A stretch of DNA of 64,000 nucleotides from Arenibacter catalasegens (GCF_002909235.1 NZ_PHQQ01000022.1:44866-108865); one strand, 5' to 3'. Counted from the stretch's first letter, positions 47,102 to 55,306 are shown. The notes: generated by a model not told the origin, from the sequence alone. Made by a program: numbers and translations.

Positions 47102-47278
47102 GGGCTATGTGCTGTGCGGGGTCTCGCGCAGCTGACTTTCGGCCTTGAAATGAGCGAAATTTTTTTGTTTCGGTTTTATCTTGTCCCGCGAAAGAGCAAA
47201 ATCCAAAAGATTTTTCGGTGCCGCTCGCCACGCCCGGACCTTCGGCCCTCAAACCTTAGCCCGCATCGCCCATAGGTC
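47102..47278. repeat. Large imperfect palindrome upstream of methyltransferase copy A
   Basis: Arms 47102-47120 (GGGCTATGTGCTGTGCGGG) and 47260-47278 are complementary at 15 of 19 positions, around a structured 139-base interior with its own complementary parts. It is GC-richer than the surroundings and contains no gene. It is the first of several palindromes placed between the accessory genes. Confidence 0.65.
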
Positions 47279-47282
47279 ATGC

Positions 47283-48012
47283 GTGTGACCAGCATGGGCA
47301 TCTTTATCATATCTAAGATATGGTATTAATCTAGAGGGTGCAAGTCGCTTATGGGCAGGGGTAACCCTTCGACTTTGCTAGGACAGGCCCTTTGAACGAT
47401 TAGTAAGCTGCAAGCTCGTCTAACGTGAGATGAAAAGACAAAAATAGTGTACTGTAAGAAGGATGAAAGAAACCTTAAAGGCTACCTTGTTCAGTTTGAT
47501 TTTATAGGTTTCAGTTTTCAGCTACTAAGGTTCAAGTTGAAAGGACGCGATAGTTTTCTTCAGTTGGATTGTAAGATGAGCCGAAAATCAAAGGTTCTTA
47601 CTACGGGGGAACTCCGTAAACTTGCTTTCCATAACAAGACCCAACGCGGGATACAGGATTTGGCAAATCTGCTGAACCCCAAGATTCGTGGTTGGATTCG
47701 GTATTATGGAAAGATAAGCCGCAGGAGCCTGCAACCAGTGTTCTATTACCTGCATAACCGTATGATCAGATGGATATTGAACAAGTACAAAAGCTTCAAA
47801 GGAAGCAAGCTAAAAGCCGTAAAATGGCTTAGATTCATTACAAGGTCATATCCAAATCTGTTCTATCATTGGGAATTGGGATACAAACTGGTCTAAATTA
47901 ATTTAGACTTTAACCGACTGTATAACAGGAGCCCTATGAATCGAGAGGTTCACGTACGGTTCTTTGCGTGGTTTAGGGGTGAAACTCCCCATTACCTAAT
48001 CGACTGTGACCA
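47283..48012 (+). mobile_element. Group II intron remnant 1 (internally deleted)
   Basis: The 5' end GTGTGACCAGC with the following GCAAGTCGCTTATGGGCAGG segment is typical of a group II intron. The 3' part has a domain V hairpin (47929-47964, GAGCCCTATGAA to TCACGTACGGTTCTT), then a domain VI-like hairpin and an end at CGACTGTGACC near 48012. Between them only the C-terminal end of the intron-encoded protein is left (47429-47896). The RNA may still fold at its ends, but the reverse transcriptase is deleted, so it cannot move by itself. It sits 11 bases after the stop of the TPR gene. Confidence 0.85.
47429..47896 (+). pseudogene. C-terminal part of a group II intron maturase/reverse transcriptase
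   Basis: About 155 codons open from 47429 (DEKTKIVYC, the end of the reverse transcriptase domain) through QFDFIGFSF to the maturase X domain. The X domain shows the conserved PKIRGWIRYYGKISRRSL and the C-terminal WELGYK. The first 350 or more residues, including the YADD active site, are missing, so there is no polymerase. Translation could start at GTG 47447, but no ribosome site supports it. Confidence 0.85.
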
Positions 48013-48022
48013 GTAATTAATA

Positions 48023-49741
48023 TTATTTTATTCTAGCTGTAGATAATTTAATATCAGCTGTTGCCCAAACAGTGGTTAAACGCTCTTCGATTTCATTTAC
48101 TTTTTCATTATCATTTAATCTTGTATATGCTGATTTTAATCCGTGTAAAGCCCAACCATTTTTTGGTAAACTTTTTAAATCTTCTTTAAATGTTTGAATT
48201 GCATCTTCATATTTTTTAGCTTCTATCTGAACAGCACCTAAATTGTGTCTTACCGAAAAAAACCAATCGGGCGGTTCTTGATAGGTTAATCCATCCTCTA
48301 TAATTATGGCCTCTTTCAATAGTTTTATACTTTCACTATAATTAGATTTACTGGATAAAATTTCGGCTTTCAACACTTTTGAAGCAATCTGTAGAAGTTC
48401 GTATACTGAATTTACTTCCCATATTCTAACTTCTTTAAGACTTTGGTCATTAGCATGCTTTTCTAAATAGTTTAGTTCTTTTTCTGCATTTATAATGTCA
48501 TTTTTTCCGAGAAAAGCCATTCCACGAGCATAGTTTCTCACTGCTTCGGGATATTTCAATGATGTATCTTCATTCTTCATTTTAAGAATATCATCCCATT
48601 TCCCAAATTTTATATTCACGTAGTAAGGAATTGTATAGAAATGCTGAATCGTTCCCCAGCCCGGTTCTTTCATTAGTTGCTTGTTAGCACCTGCTGAAAC
48701 TTTATTAGCCGCCTTTATTGCCCATTTACTGTTGCCTTCCAATGTAGCTGTAGCAGCCAGAAAATGATAATTATGAGGAACCAATGTTAATGGATAGGCA
48801 CCCTGTGCGTAACAGCCAGTTATGTAAGAGCTATCCACTTTAATAGCTCTTATGTTTGATAAGCTTCCTTTATGATAGTCTCCTGTTCGGATATAAATAT
48901 GAGAAGGCATATGCACCAAATGGCCAGCACCAGGTACTAATCCTTCATCAAATAATTGTGCACTATATAGTCCTTTTTCAGGTTCAAATGAAGCTTCAAC
49001 TACGTGTATATTCAAATGGTGTGCTCCTAAATGTTTAGGGTTAATATTTAATGCATTGTTAAGTATAGAAATGATCTCTGGTGTCCACTCTTTTGCATTA
49101 CCTTCTTTGTCCCATAAATCCCAAGGATGTAAATCCATTAATGATTCGGCATATAAAACGGTTATATCTGCATTTTCCGGAAAATTTCGTACAACAGTTT
49201 TCATGGCATTTGCATATGCTATATCCAACAGACTTCTATCTCCAGTTACTTCTTTTTCATAGCGTTTTGAAAGAGCGTTGATAAGTGCTTTTTCTATTGG
49301 TGTGACATTTGTAGATAAATCTATTGCTTTTTGTACTGCTTTAAATGCCCGTTCATAGTTATCCTCCTCCATACCAGCATTATAATTGGGGCCTAAAACA
49401 TAGGCGAAGCCCCAATATGCCATAGCACAATTTGGGTCCAATTTAGTGGCATAATAGAAAGAACGAGCCGCCTCAGCATGATTAAACCCATATGCTAAGA
49501 CAAGTCCTTGATTAAAGTATTGTTGTACCAACTTGTTTTCTGTAGTAATCGGAAAATTGAGAACATCGAGACCTTCAATTATAGGTGCTTTATTGTCAGA
49601 ATTATACCATGAGGCATCAGTTATAATTGGTGCACATCCTATAAATGGACGTTGAGAGATATCATTCGACTTTGATTCTTTGTTTTTACAACCAATTATT
49701 AGAATTAAGATAATAATTAGATAGAGATTTTTTATTTTCAT
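48023..49741 (-). CDS. TPR-repeat lipoprotein
   Basis: A 572-residue lipoprotein with lipobox LIIGC (Cys18). The mature protein consists of helical repeats of the TPR type, for example AARSFYYATKLDPNCAMAYWG, ALNINPKHLGAHHLNIHVV and DAIQTFKEDLKSLPKNGWAL. The motif HLVHMPSHIYIRTGDY is characteristic of a family of Bacteroidetes TPR proteins of unknown function. It should be anchored in the outer membrane, facing periplasm or exterior. It is transcribed alone, with a palindrome upstream and a group II intron remnant directly after the stop. Confidence 0.85.
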   Translation of the reverse strand: MKIKNLYLIIILILIIGCKNKESKSNDISQRPFIGCAPIITDASWYNSDNKAPIIEGLDVLNFPITTENKLVQQYFNQGLVLAYGFNHAEAARSFYYATKLDPNCAMAYWGFAYVLGPNYNAGMEEDNYERAFKAVQKAIDLSTNVTPIEKALINALSKRYEKEVTGDRSLLDIAYANAMKTVVRNFPENADITVLYAESLMDLHPWDLWDKEGNAKEWTPEIISILNNALNINPKHLGAHHLNIHVVEASFEPEKGLYSAQLFDEGLVPGAGHLVHMPSHIYIRTGDYHKGSLSNIRAIKVDSSYITGCYAQGAYPLTLVPHNYHFLAATATLEGNSKWAIKAANKVSAGANKQLMKEPGWGTIQHFYTIPYYVNIKFGKWDDILKMKNEDTSLKYPEAVRNYARGMAFLGKNDIINAEKELNYLEKHANDQSLKEVRIWEVNSVYELLQIASKVLKAEILSSKSNYSESIKLLKEAIIIEDGLTYQEPPDWFFSVRHNLGAVQIEAKKYEDAIQTFKEDLKSLPKNGWALHGLKSAYTRLNDNEKVNEIEERLTTVWATADIKLSTARIK

Positions 49742-49773
49742 ATCGATTGGTTTTTATTGGTCACAACGGTTTG

Positions 49774-49849
49774 CAGCTACCCGAAGGGCGGGACTTTTAC
49801 CACAAAACTGCCTTTGAAACACGAAACCCCGCCTTTTGGGTAGGTGCTG
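49774..49849. repeat. Imperfect palindrome upstream of the TPR gene
   Basis: CAGCTACCCGAAGGGCGGG (49774-49792) pairs with CCCGCCTTTTGGGTAGGTGCTG (49828-49849) with a few mismatches and a bulge. The left end is preceded by ACAACGGTTTG and the right end followed by TGTGTGTGCCCAG; the latter sequence recurs after the palindrome at 51323. Confidence 0.7.
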
Positions 49850-49876
49850 TGTGTGCCCAGTTAATTTGCTCACTAA

Positions 49877-50515
49877 TTAAGCGTTCCCTTCCGTTAAATT
49901 GCTCTTGAATATTTTTAGACCCATTACCACACACCAAATAAATATTGTTGACAACAGCATTCGTTGCCAAATTCCTATTAGATAATTGGATTCAATTGCG
50001 TTTATTAATCCTGCCATAAATCCGAAGCATAACAAACTTGTTATTATTGAATAGACCCACAATCTTTTCAATACTGAATGTTTTCGAAACGAGATTCCAA
50101 GAAGTAATATTCCTGTAATGACTGATAAAAATATTGGTCCGGATATTTGATCATGTATCGTGTTTTCTAATGAACCCTCCCGGGGACATCCAATGTCACA
50201 CGAAAAGAACCCGACCACTACCATACCAATACCGAATATGGTTACCAAAACTGATCCTATTCTTGAAGTTAGACTGTTTGAAAGGAGCATTATGAGTGAT
50301 ATACCAAAAGACGCAATCATCAATCCAGAAGGTATGAATCCCATATAATTCATAAAATCAGCATTTGGAGATCCTGTTGCGCCCAGATCACTCATGAATT
50401 GAGAAACATGGCTATAGTTCGGACGAAGACCAGCACTGATTAATACAACAGTCGTATATAATAAAGGTCCTAGCACTCCACCTAAACTCAAAATTTTCAG
50501 ATTGTTATTTTTCAT
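49877..50515 (-). CDS. DUF998-type membrane protein
   Basis: A 212-residue protein with six hydrophobic segments (among them LSLGGVLGPLLYTTVVLISA, MIASFGISLIMLLS, LVTIFGIGMVVVGFF, ISGPIFLSVITGILLL, and two at the end). The segments YSHVSQFMSDLGATGSPNADFMN and FSCDIGCP are typical of DUF998, a membrane family of unknown function. The stop is followed by the palindrome upstream of the TPR gene. No partner is apparent. Confidence 0.82.
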   Translation of the reverse strand: MKNNNLKILSLGGVLGPLLYTTVVLISAGLRPNYSHVSQFMSDLGATGSPNADFMNYMGFIPSGLMIASFGISLIMLLSNSLTSRIGSVLVTIFGIGMVVVGFFSCDIGCPREGSLENTIHDQISGPIFLSVITGILLLGISFRKHSVLKRLWVYSIITSLLCFGFMAGLINAIESNYLIGIWQRMLLSTIFIWCVVMGLKIFKSNLTEGNA

Positions 50516-50597
50516 TTTTCACAATTTTATATGGCATTAGTATATTTCATTAATCAGGCAGCTAGCTCCTTTGTCCAGTTATTTGTCAACTTTCATT

Positions 50598-51203
50598 TCA
50601 TTTGCGACTAAGGCAATACCATTGTTCATTTGCTTTTAGAATTTTATAAATTGCTTCAGGTTTATCAGCAGCGGCTTCCACATGAGTTATCGTCCAATCC
50701 GGAAAGCAGGCCTCAATTTCTTTCCGGCTTGCACCTCCTGGAAGAGGTCCTCTCCATTTCGGATCCCATACAAGAAGCAGAATTGTTGCATCCTGACCAG
50801 CAATATTATTAACTGCATTACCCATAGCTTTTTTTTGTTCACTAGTCAAACCATGGAAAGTGCCAGTGTCTAGAATTAACTTAAAGTCTTTTCCAATGTT
50901 GTGAAGCTCGGTTACATCATCCTTAACAAGTTTGACCGCTACATTTTCTTTTTCTATCCGTTCTTGAGCTCGTTGCAATGCTTTGTCAACAATGTCAACA
51001 CCTGTAACATCCCATCCTCGTTTAGCCAAATTAATTCCCCACACACCGTTACCACAACCAATATCAAGGGCTTTACCAAAAGGTGTAGTTTTGCCACTTT
51101 CTTCCCGCTCAAACATTTCTGTAATTTTCTTCACGAATGGACCGTGTCGTTCAGCATCCTCCCATGGGTGAAAGCCTATTGAATAAGCAAATTTGTAATT
51201 CAT
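50598..51203 (-). CDS. SAM-dependent methyltransferase, copy B
   Basis: The twin of 46418-47023: from about 50682 to 51175 the two DNA sequences appear identical (46502-46995 in copy A), and differences start at the 3' end and in the upstream flank. The motifs KALDIGCGNGVWG, GVDIVDKAL and KLILDTGTFHGL are all intact, so both copies should be functional. The shared sequence stops within the leader, so promoters differ. The most likely history is a recent duplication or gene conversion. Confidence 0.87.
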   Translation of the reverse strand: MNYKFAYSIGFHPWEDAERHGPFVKKITEMFEREESGKTTPFGKALDIGCGNGVWGINLAKRGWDVTGVDIVDKALQRAQERIEKENVAVKLVKDDVTELHNIGKDFKLILDTGTFHGLTSEQKKAMGNAVNNIAGQDATILLLVWDPKWRGPLPGGASRKEIEACFPDWTITHVEAAADKPEAIYKILKANEQWYCLSRK

Positions 51204-51282
51204 GATTTCTCTGTTTTAATTACTATTATTTTCTGGTCACTGTCAAATATACTTAAGGTGTTTTAATTGGGCATAACGTTTG

Positions 51283-51323
51283 GTATAAGATTAGTTGCGT
51301 GTTTTAAGCAATTAATTTTATAC
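51283..51323. repeat. Imperfect palindrome upstream of methyltransferase copy B
   Basis: GTATAAGATTAGTTGC (51283-51298) and GCAATTAATTTTATAC (51308-51323) are complementary at 14 of 16 positions, with a nine-base loop. The left flank is CATAACGTTTG and the right flank GGTGTGTGTGCCCAG. Confidence 0.75.
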
Positions 51324-51328
51324 GGTGT

Positions 51329-51480
51329 GTGTGCCCAGCATGGGCATCTTTTTAACTACAGAAATGTAGTTAATTAATTTCGAGGGTGCAAGTCCCTTAT
51401 GGGCAGGGGTAACGCCCTGAACCATTAGTAAGCTGCAAGGTTGCTGACCGTGAGGTGCCTGGTATAGGGAACAAAACAGC
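51329..51480 (+). mobile_element. Group II intron remnant 2 (5' end only)
   Basis: From 51329 the sequence aligns with the 5' part of remnant 1: both share CCAGCATGGGCATCTTT, then GAGGGTGCAAGTC-CTTATGGGCAGGGGTAAC, and then ATTAGTAAGCTGCAAG. The similarity is lost at about 51480. No maturase, domain V or domain VI follows, so only about 150 bases of the ribozyme survive. It lies immediately next to the palindrome at 51283-51323. Confidence 0.75.
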
Positions 51481-51518
51481 TGCGATGTTAGTTGTTTTGA
51501 CAGACGGATTTGAACGTT

Positions 51519-51893
51519 TTACAAGCGCAAGTGAGCTTTGTAGTTATGCAGGCTGTTTGCACGGTTACAAATAACAGTCGTTGACGCTTGGCGTGCGCGC
51601 AAGATAAATGCCACTAGCCCGTAAACTGCCAAGAGACCCATAAGGGCATTAGCCAGTCGCCAAACTGTTTCATATGAATCGAAGAGCAGCTAAAGAGTCA
51701 AAGGCACTAAATCTGCAAACACAACAATACAACTTATTTCGACCATTGACCGAAGCTGAAGAGTCTCTTCCGGCTACCATTCTCCTTTAGCTCTACGCCC
51801 AAGTACCGCGACAACACCGCTGAAACCGACAAGTGCCACTGCCAATTGGGCAATTCCTATCAACGTTGAATCAGATAAAGTGCTTTTTTCCAT
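51519..51893 (-). pseudogene. Small membrane protein gene with two in-frame TAG codons
   Basis: The ATG at 51893 opens a frame that reads MEKSTLSDSTLIGIAQLAVA, then LVGFSGVVAVLGRRAKGEW, a TAG at 51774-51776, then PEETLQLRSMVEI, a second TAG at 51690-51692 after DLVPLTL, then WRLANALMGLLAVYGLVAF and ends at TAA 51519-51521. The first part matches a known family of small membrane proteins (GFSGVV-x-LGRR-x-x-GEW-S-P), so the first TAG stands for the usual Ser. The frame is otherwise uninterrupted over 124 codons. Most likely it is a young pseudogene. Confidence 0.75.
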
Positions 51894-51898
51894 TATGA

Positions 51899-52330
51899 TT
51901 ACTCTGGCAGAACAGGCACCAAACCATGCTGGGACATAATTATTTTTAGCTTTTCCACATCAGGAGGTCCTCCTGCGTTTACAATTTCTGCACACTCTTT
52001 AAAGAAGTTTGGACCAAGAAGTGCTGGAGTAATTATGGCCAAAGCCCTAGAATTCTCTTGCGTTAGATTATTAAACCCGTGCACAGTACTGCGAGGAATA
52101 AAGCAGGATTCACCACGGGCAATGTCGATAGGTTTGCCCTCAACAGTAAAAGTGATAATCCCCTCCAATCCGTAAATAGTTTCATCATAATGTTCATGAT
52201 AATGAGGAAGGGGAACTTTGGCTCCTGCCGGAACGCCAAATTCAAACATGGATACGGAACCGTTTGTATCAGCGCTTTCCAGTAAAAAGTCAATGGTTAC
52301 TTGTCCTACTGTGATTGTGTCATTTTTCAT
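51899..52330 (-). CDS. Cupin-domain protein 1
   Basis: A 143-residue single-domain cupin starting at ATG 52330 (MKNDTITVGQVTIDF); the longer frame from 52378 has no family support. Cupin motif 1 is HYHEHYDETIYGLEG and motif 2 is GESCFIPRSTVHGF, with two His, one Glu and a final His as metal ligands. It is about 75% identical to cupin 2 by eye (for example shared TNGSVSMFEFGVP/TNGSVAMFEFSVP). Substrate and reaction are unknown. The two cupins are tandem duplicates under a neighbouring Crp/Fnr gene. Confidence 0.85.
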   Translation of the reverse strand: MKNDTITVGQVTIDFLLESADTNGSVSMFEFGVPAGAKVPLPHYHEHYDETIYGLEGIITFTVEGKPIDIARGESCFIPRSTVHGFNNLTQENSRALAIITPALLGPNFFKECAEIVNAGGPPDVEKLKIIMSQHGLVPVLPE

Positions 52331-52379
52331 GATATTTTTCTTTAGTTGTTTAGAGTGAAATGTACCGGCACTAACCATT

Positions 52380-52455
52380 TAACGGTAAAGGTGATGACGC
52401 CTTCTAATGAGTAAATAGTTTCTTTATAGTGTTTACGATAATGAGTAAGAGGTAA
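52380..52455 (-). pseudogene. Fragment of a third cupin copy
   Basis: The minus-strand frame reads PLTHYRKHYKETIYSLEGVI and then TFTVKW, the motif 1 region of the two neighbouring cupins. It is attached, out of frame, to the 3' end of cupin 2 and precedes the leader of cupin 1. Unequal recombination between tandem cupin genes explains it. Confidence 0.75.
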
Positions 52456-52889
52456 ATGAGTTTTGGGATCACTGGCACCAAACCATGCCGAGTCATTACC
52501 ATTTTGAGCTGTTTGATATCAGGAGGTCCGCCAGCGTTTACGATTTCTGCACACTCTTTGAAGAAATTGGGTCCTATAAGAGCGGGTGAAATTACAGCCA
52601 AAGCCTTAGCATTTTCTTGAGTACGATTTTTAAACCCATGCACTGCACCCCGAGGAATAAAGCAAGATTCTCCTGGGGCAATGTCGATGGGTTTGCCCTC
52701 AACAGTAAATGTGATTACTCCTTCCAACCCGTAAATCGTTTCATCATAGTGTTCATGATAATGAGGAGGAGGCACTCTGGCTCCAGTAGGTACGCTAAAT
52801 TCAAACATGGCTACTGATCCATTTGTGTCAGATGCTTCCAACAAGAAATCAATTGTGGTTTGTCCAATTCTAATTGTATTGTTTTCCAT
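52404..52889 (-). CDS. Cupin-domain protein 2 with an altered C-terminus
   Basis: A 161-residue cupin from ATG 52889 (MENNTIRIGQTTIDFLLEAS). Metal-ligand motifs HYHEHYDETIYGLEG and GESCFIPRGAVHGF are complete. The normal end HGLVPVIP continues into the unrelated residues KLIYLLLIIVNTIKKLFTH, because the original stop was lost when a fragment of a third cupin was joined at 52404-52450. The extra hydrophobic tail could destabilise the protein or attach it to membrane. It lies 81 bases after the Crp/Fnr gene start region, in the same direction. Confidence 0.82.
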   Translation of the reverse strand: MENNTIRIGQTTIDFLLEASDTNGSVAMFEFSVPTGARVPPPHYHEHYDETIYGLEGVITFTVEGKPIDIAPGESCFIPRGAVHGFKNRTQENAKALAVISPALIGPNFFKECAEIVNAGGPPDIKQLKMVMTRHGLVPVIPKLIYLLLIIVNTIKKLFTH

Positions 52890-52966
52890 GATTGCTGGTT
52901 TCTTTAGTTGATTAGGTTGCAAGATACCGGCAAGAAATGGTCAGACCCTTGATTTGAATCAAGAAA

Positions 52967-53548
52967 TTACTTTGAACCTATTTTTTTTCGAATGCGGCTC
53001 AATGTTTCTGGTGTCATCCCGAGGTATGATGCAATTTGAAACAAAGGTAAACGCTGGAGCAGGTGTGATTCTTCGTTAAGAAAGCGCGTATATTTTTCTT
53101 CAGGAGTTTCAACTGTAGCTTCTCCTAATCGCTTTTTTAGCATGTAATTTGTTTCCTGCTGTGCCTTTATAAAATACATGGTAAAAGGGGGAATATGAGT
53201 CACCGCATATATCCAGTTCTTTTGATTTATGGCTAATAGTTGACTGTCCTCAAGGGCTTGGATGTTTAACTCTGTTGGCGAATTATTTAAAAAGCTTACC
53301 AACTCACTACACCAGCCACATTCTACTTTGAAATAGATATTCCTCTCTTCGCCATTACTGTTAATAAGGTATTGTCGCAAACATCCTTCCTCTATGAAAT
53401 ACACTTTCCTCGAGATGTCTCCTGCTTTTAACAGGTGTTCTCCCTTCTTTACCTGAATCCTCTCAAGCAAAGGAATTGCCTTCAAAAAATCTTTGTCAGG
53501 GAATGTAACTATGCGTCTTAATTCGTTTAAGAGTAAAGAGTAGGTCAT
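52967..53548 (-). CDS. Crp/Fnr-family transcription regulator
   Basis: A 193-residue protein. The N-terminal cyclic-nucleotide-binding fold (residues 20-120) shows VKKGEHLLKAGDISRKVYFI and the strand EEGCLRQYLIN. The C-terminal helix-turn-helix is LPLFQIASYLGMTPETLSRIRKKI. The FNR cysteines are absent. It belongs to the Bacteroidetes group in which the ligand pocket is degenerate, so cAMP response is uncertain. It lies directly upstream of the two cupin genes in the same direction and may regulate them. Confidence 0.9.
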   Translation of the reverse strand: MTYSLLLNELRRIVTFPDKDFLKAIPLLERIQVKKGEHLLKAGDISRKVYFIEEGCLRQYLINSNGEERNIYFKVECGWCSELVSFLNNSPTELNIQALEDSQLLAINQKNWIYAVTHIPPFTMYFIKAQQETNYMLKKRLGEATVETPEEKYTRFLNEESHLLQRLPLFQIASYLGMTPETLSRIRKKIGSK

Positions 53549-53576
53549 GATTTAATGGCTGCTAACGGTCTCGTAT

Positions 53577-53678
53577 AACCGTCAATTACGGGATTTAAGT
53601 TAGTGTTTTTCGGTTAACAACTGGCCTTAGTAATTCCGAGTGGATTCGGACGTAATCGAATCCACCGTAATTGCGGTT
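53577..53678. repeat. Nested palindrome upstream of the Crp/Fnr gene
   Basis: Outer arms AACCGTCAATTACGG (53577-53591) and CCGTAATTGCGGTT (53665-53678) pair with one bulge. Inside is a perfect 9-bp repeat, GTGGATTCG (53640-53648) and CGAATCCAC (53657-53665). The left flank is GCTAACGGT and the right flank ACATTGTTGC. Confidence 0.75.
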
Positions 53679-53731
53679 AAACATTGTTGCAAGTAGTTGC
53701 TTTTTTTATTGTACGGATTTTACAAACTACC

Positions 53732-54211
53732 TTAATCTTTTTTTATAGTAGGCACTGCATCAAAAGGGTCCACCATAGCGACAAATAAAACACAAGAGCC
53801 ATTATCTAGGCATTTTGCTTTATGTGGCTTTCCTGCAGGGCCATAAGCATAAGAGCCAGCTTTTAATACCACAGGATTTTCCCCTTCGTATTCAACCTCC
53901 AAATCTCCTGAAATTAAAATCATTCGTTCTGGTGAATTATGTGTATGATTTACAACTTCGGTATTAGCTTCAATTTTAAAGAAAAAATCCAAATTAGGTT
54001 TAGATATATCGCCATGAAGTATTGTAAAGGAACAACCCGGAAAGAAATCTGGGGCAGGTAACCAGTTCAAATCTTTATTATCAATGGTTGTAGCAAAAGA
54101 AGTTTCTGTGTCAGAAAGGTCATTACTCTGCGCATTCAAGCCGATTGTTAAAAAAACAAAGGCGAACGTAATCATGTTTTTTTTGTACTGTTTAATTTTA
54201 GTGGTTTTCAT
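53732..54211 (-). CDS. Secreted cupin-domain protein
   Basis: A 159-residue protein with an N-terminal signal segment (MITFAFVFLTIGLNAQSND from an inner Met at about residue 13) and a cupin fold. Motif 1 is VVNHTHNSPERMILISGDLE and motif 2 GSYAYGPAGKPHKAKC; metal-binding His and Glu are present. Unlike cupins 1 and 2 it is exported to the periplasm. The function is unknown. Either the first Met (54211) or the Met at residue 13 could be the start; both give the same mature protein. Confidence 0.8.
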   Translation of the reverse strand: MKTTKIKQYKKNMITFAFVFLTIGLNAQSNDLSDTETSFATTIDNKDLNWLPAPDFFPGCSFTILHGDISKPNLDFFFKIEANTEVVNHTHNSPERMILISGDLEVEYEGENPVVLKAGSYAYGPAGKPHKAKCLDNGSCVLFVAMVDPFDAVPTIKKD

Positions 54212-54300
54212 AGTGTTGATTTATAAGGATATAAATTAAGTTAATCATTTAAAATATTAATCTGTTTATTGTGGGTCACAATTACTAGCAACGGTTGGTG

Positions 54301-54351
54301 TATGGTTTAGTTGCGAGTCTCGCGCAACTAATTTAGTAAAAGGAAACCATA
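54301..54351. repeat. Palindrome upstream of the secreted cupin gene
   Basis: GTATGGTTT (54299-54307) and AAACCATAC (54343-54351) form perfect arms, with an inner pair TAGTTGCG / CGCAACTA. The left flank is AGCAACGGTTGG, sharing AACGGTT with the palindrome at 49774 and others. It is directly followed by transposase-derived sequence. Confidence 0.7.
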
Positions 54352-54352
54352 C

Positions 54353-54622
54353 TTTAGGGAAATCCGCAGGATTTTCCGAGTACAAACAGACCCAAGCAAT
54401 TAATTATACACGTCTTAAGGAAAATAGGCGTACTGGGCAAAGCCGGTGCACATAAGGTCATGCTCATGGCGGCAATCGCTTTCAATCTAAAAAAGTACCT
54501 TAAGAAAGGGGGAAGGAAACCCTCCCTTGTCACTTTCAAGACGATCAAGGATGCCTTCCAAAGCTATCTGACCATTTTTTACCAGCAGATCCAATCAAAA
54601 CCAGTTCTCCTAAAGGCTCCAT
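54353..54622 (+). pseudogene. C-terminal fragment of a DDE transposase (IS1182-like)
   Basis: The plus-strand frame ends VLGKAGAHKVMLMAAIAFNLKKYLKK and continues through KPSLVTFKTIKDAFQSY to TAA at 54620-54622. The AHKVMLMAAIAFNLKK part matches the C-terminal helix of IS1182-type transposases (usually xNKxMLxAAxAYNLKK). The upstream part is frameshifted and there is no catalytic region. The rest of the element is gone. Confidence 0.7.
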
Positions 54623-55300
54623 AAACAGCCTGCTTAAGTCGATCCCCTGCACGTAAACCACTTCTGCAACTATGATCGTGTTAAGAAAGTGGTACATCTA
54701 AATGAGAAATATTACCCGGCAAAAATCCTAAGTTATTTACACCAACCCAAACTCTTCCACCAACCTCCATACCATAGTATTTATTTCGCCAAGTCTTTTT
54801 AAATCCTTTTCCTTTGGGGTTAAGGGGTTATTGTTGTGTTGGTATTGCCCTAAATTTAAAGAACATGTCCGCCAAATTACCTCCTACTTCCAGGTCATAG
54901 GATTCCAGTAACCGGCTGCAACTTATTTTAAAGCCTTTTGCGGTAAGTAAAGTGGTTTTGTCGCCCTATCTACAATATTCCGATTTATCTGGAAATAAAA
55001 CCAAGGTATGGCGCTTTAGAGAGTGTCATATCTTTTCTATAAGTCCGGCTTTGGATCCAGTAGCCATCAGGAAAAAATAAAAAATAAATTTAATAACAAT
55101 GGAAGCGATTTTAAGTATCTAGTTTGCTATGCGCACTTTTATCCGGTGCAAATGCTTCTCTTCGATTGACTCATCCAAACAGGTTTTACGCATAATCCCA
55201 CCGATAAACTAAGGTTAAAAACCAATCTATCAGAAAAATGAGAGCCAAACAATTAGTGATAGGTCTTTTTGAAGTGAAGGCAATATTTTAAAAGTAAACT
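54623..55300. other. Decayed sequence between transposase remnant and tRNA-Met
   Basis: No intact gene was found. On the minus strand, from about 54990 down to 54735, two frames joined by a shift read GDKTTLLTAKGFKISCSRLL and LEVGGNLADMFF, then NNNPLTPKEKDLKRLGEINT and VWRLVEEFGLV before a stop. This looks like the 3' end of a dead gene; I do not recognise the family. It supports the idea that this stretch is the worn end of an old island. Confidence 0.4.
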
Positions 55301-55306
55301 TTAAAA

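Noticed and set aside
51674..51790. Plus-strand frame starting MNRRAAKESKALNLQTQQ, first taken for the N-terminus of a group II intron protein
   Set aside because: It is antisense to the membrane-protein pseudogene at 51519-51893, whose frame is conserved over 124 codons.
47102..54351. Calling the palindromes true integron attC sites
   Set aside because: The RYYYAAC and GTTRRRY boxes are not matched clearly and no integrase is present, so only the resemblance is reported.
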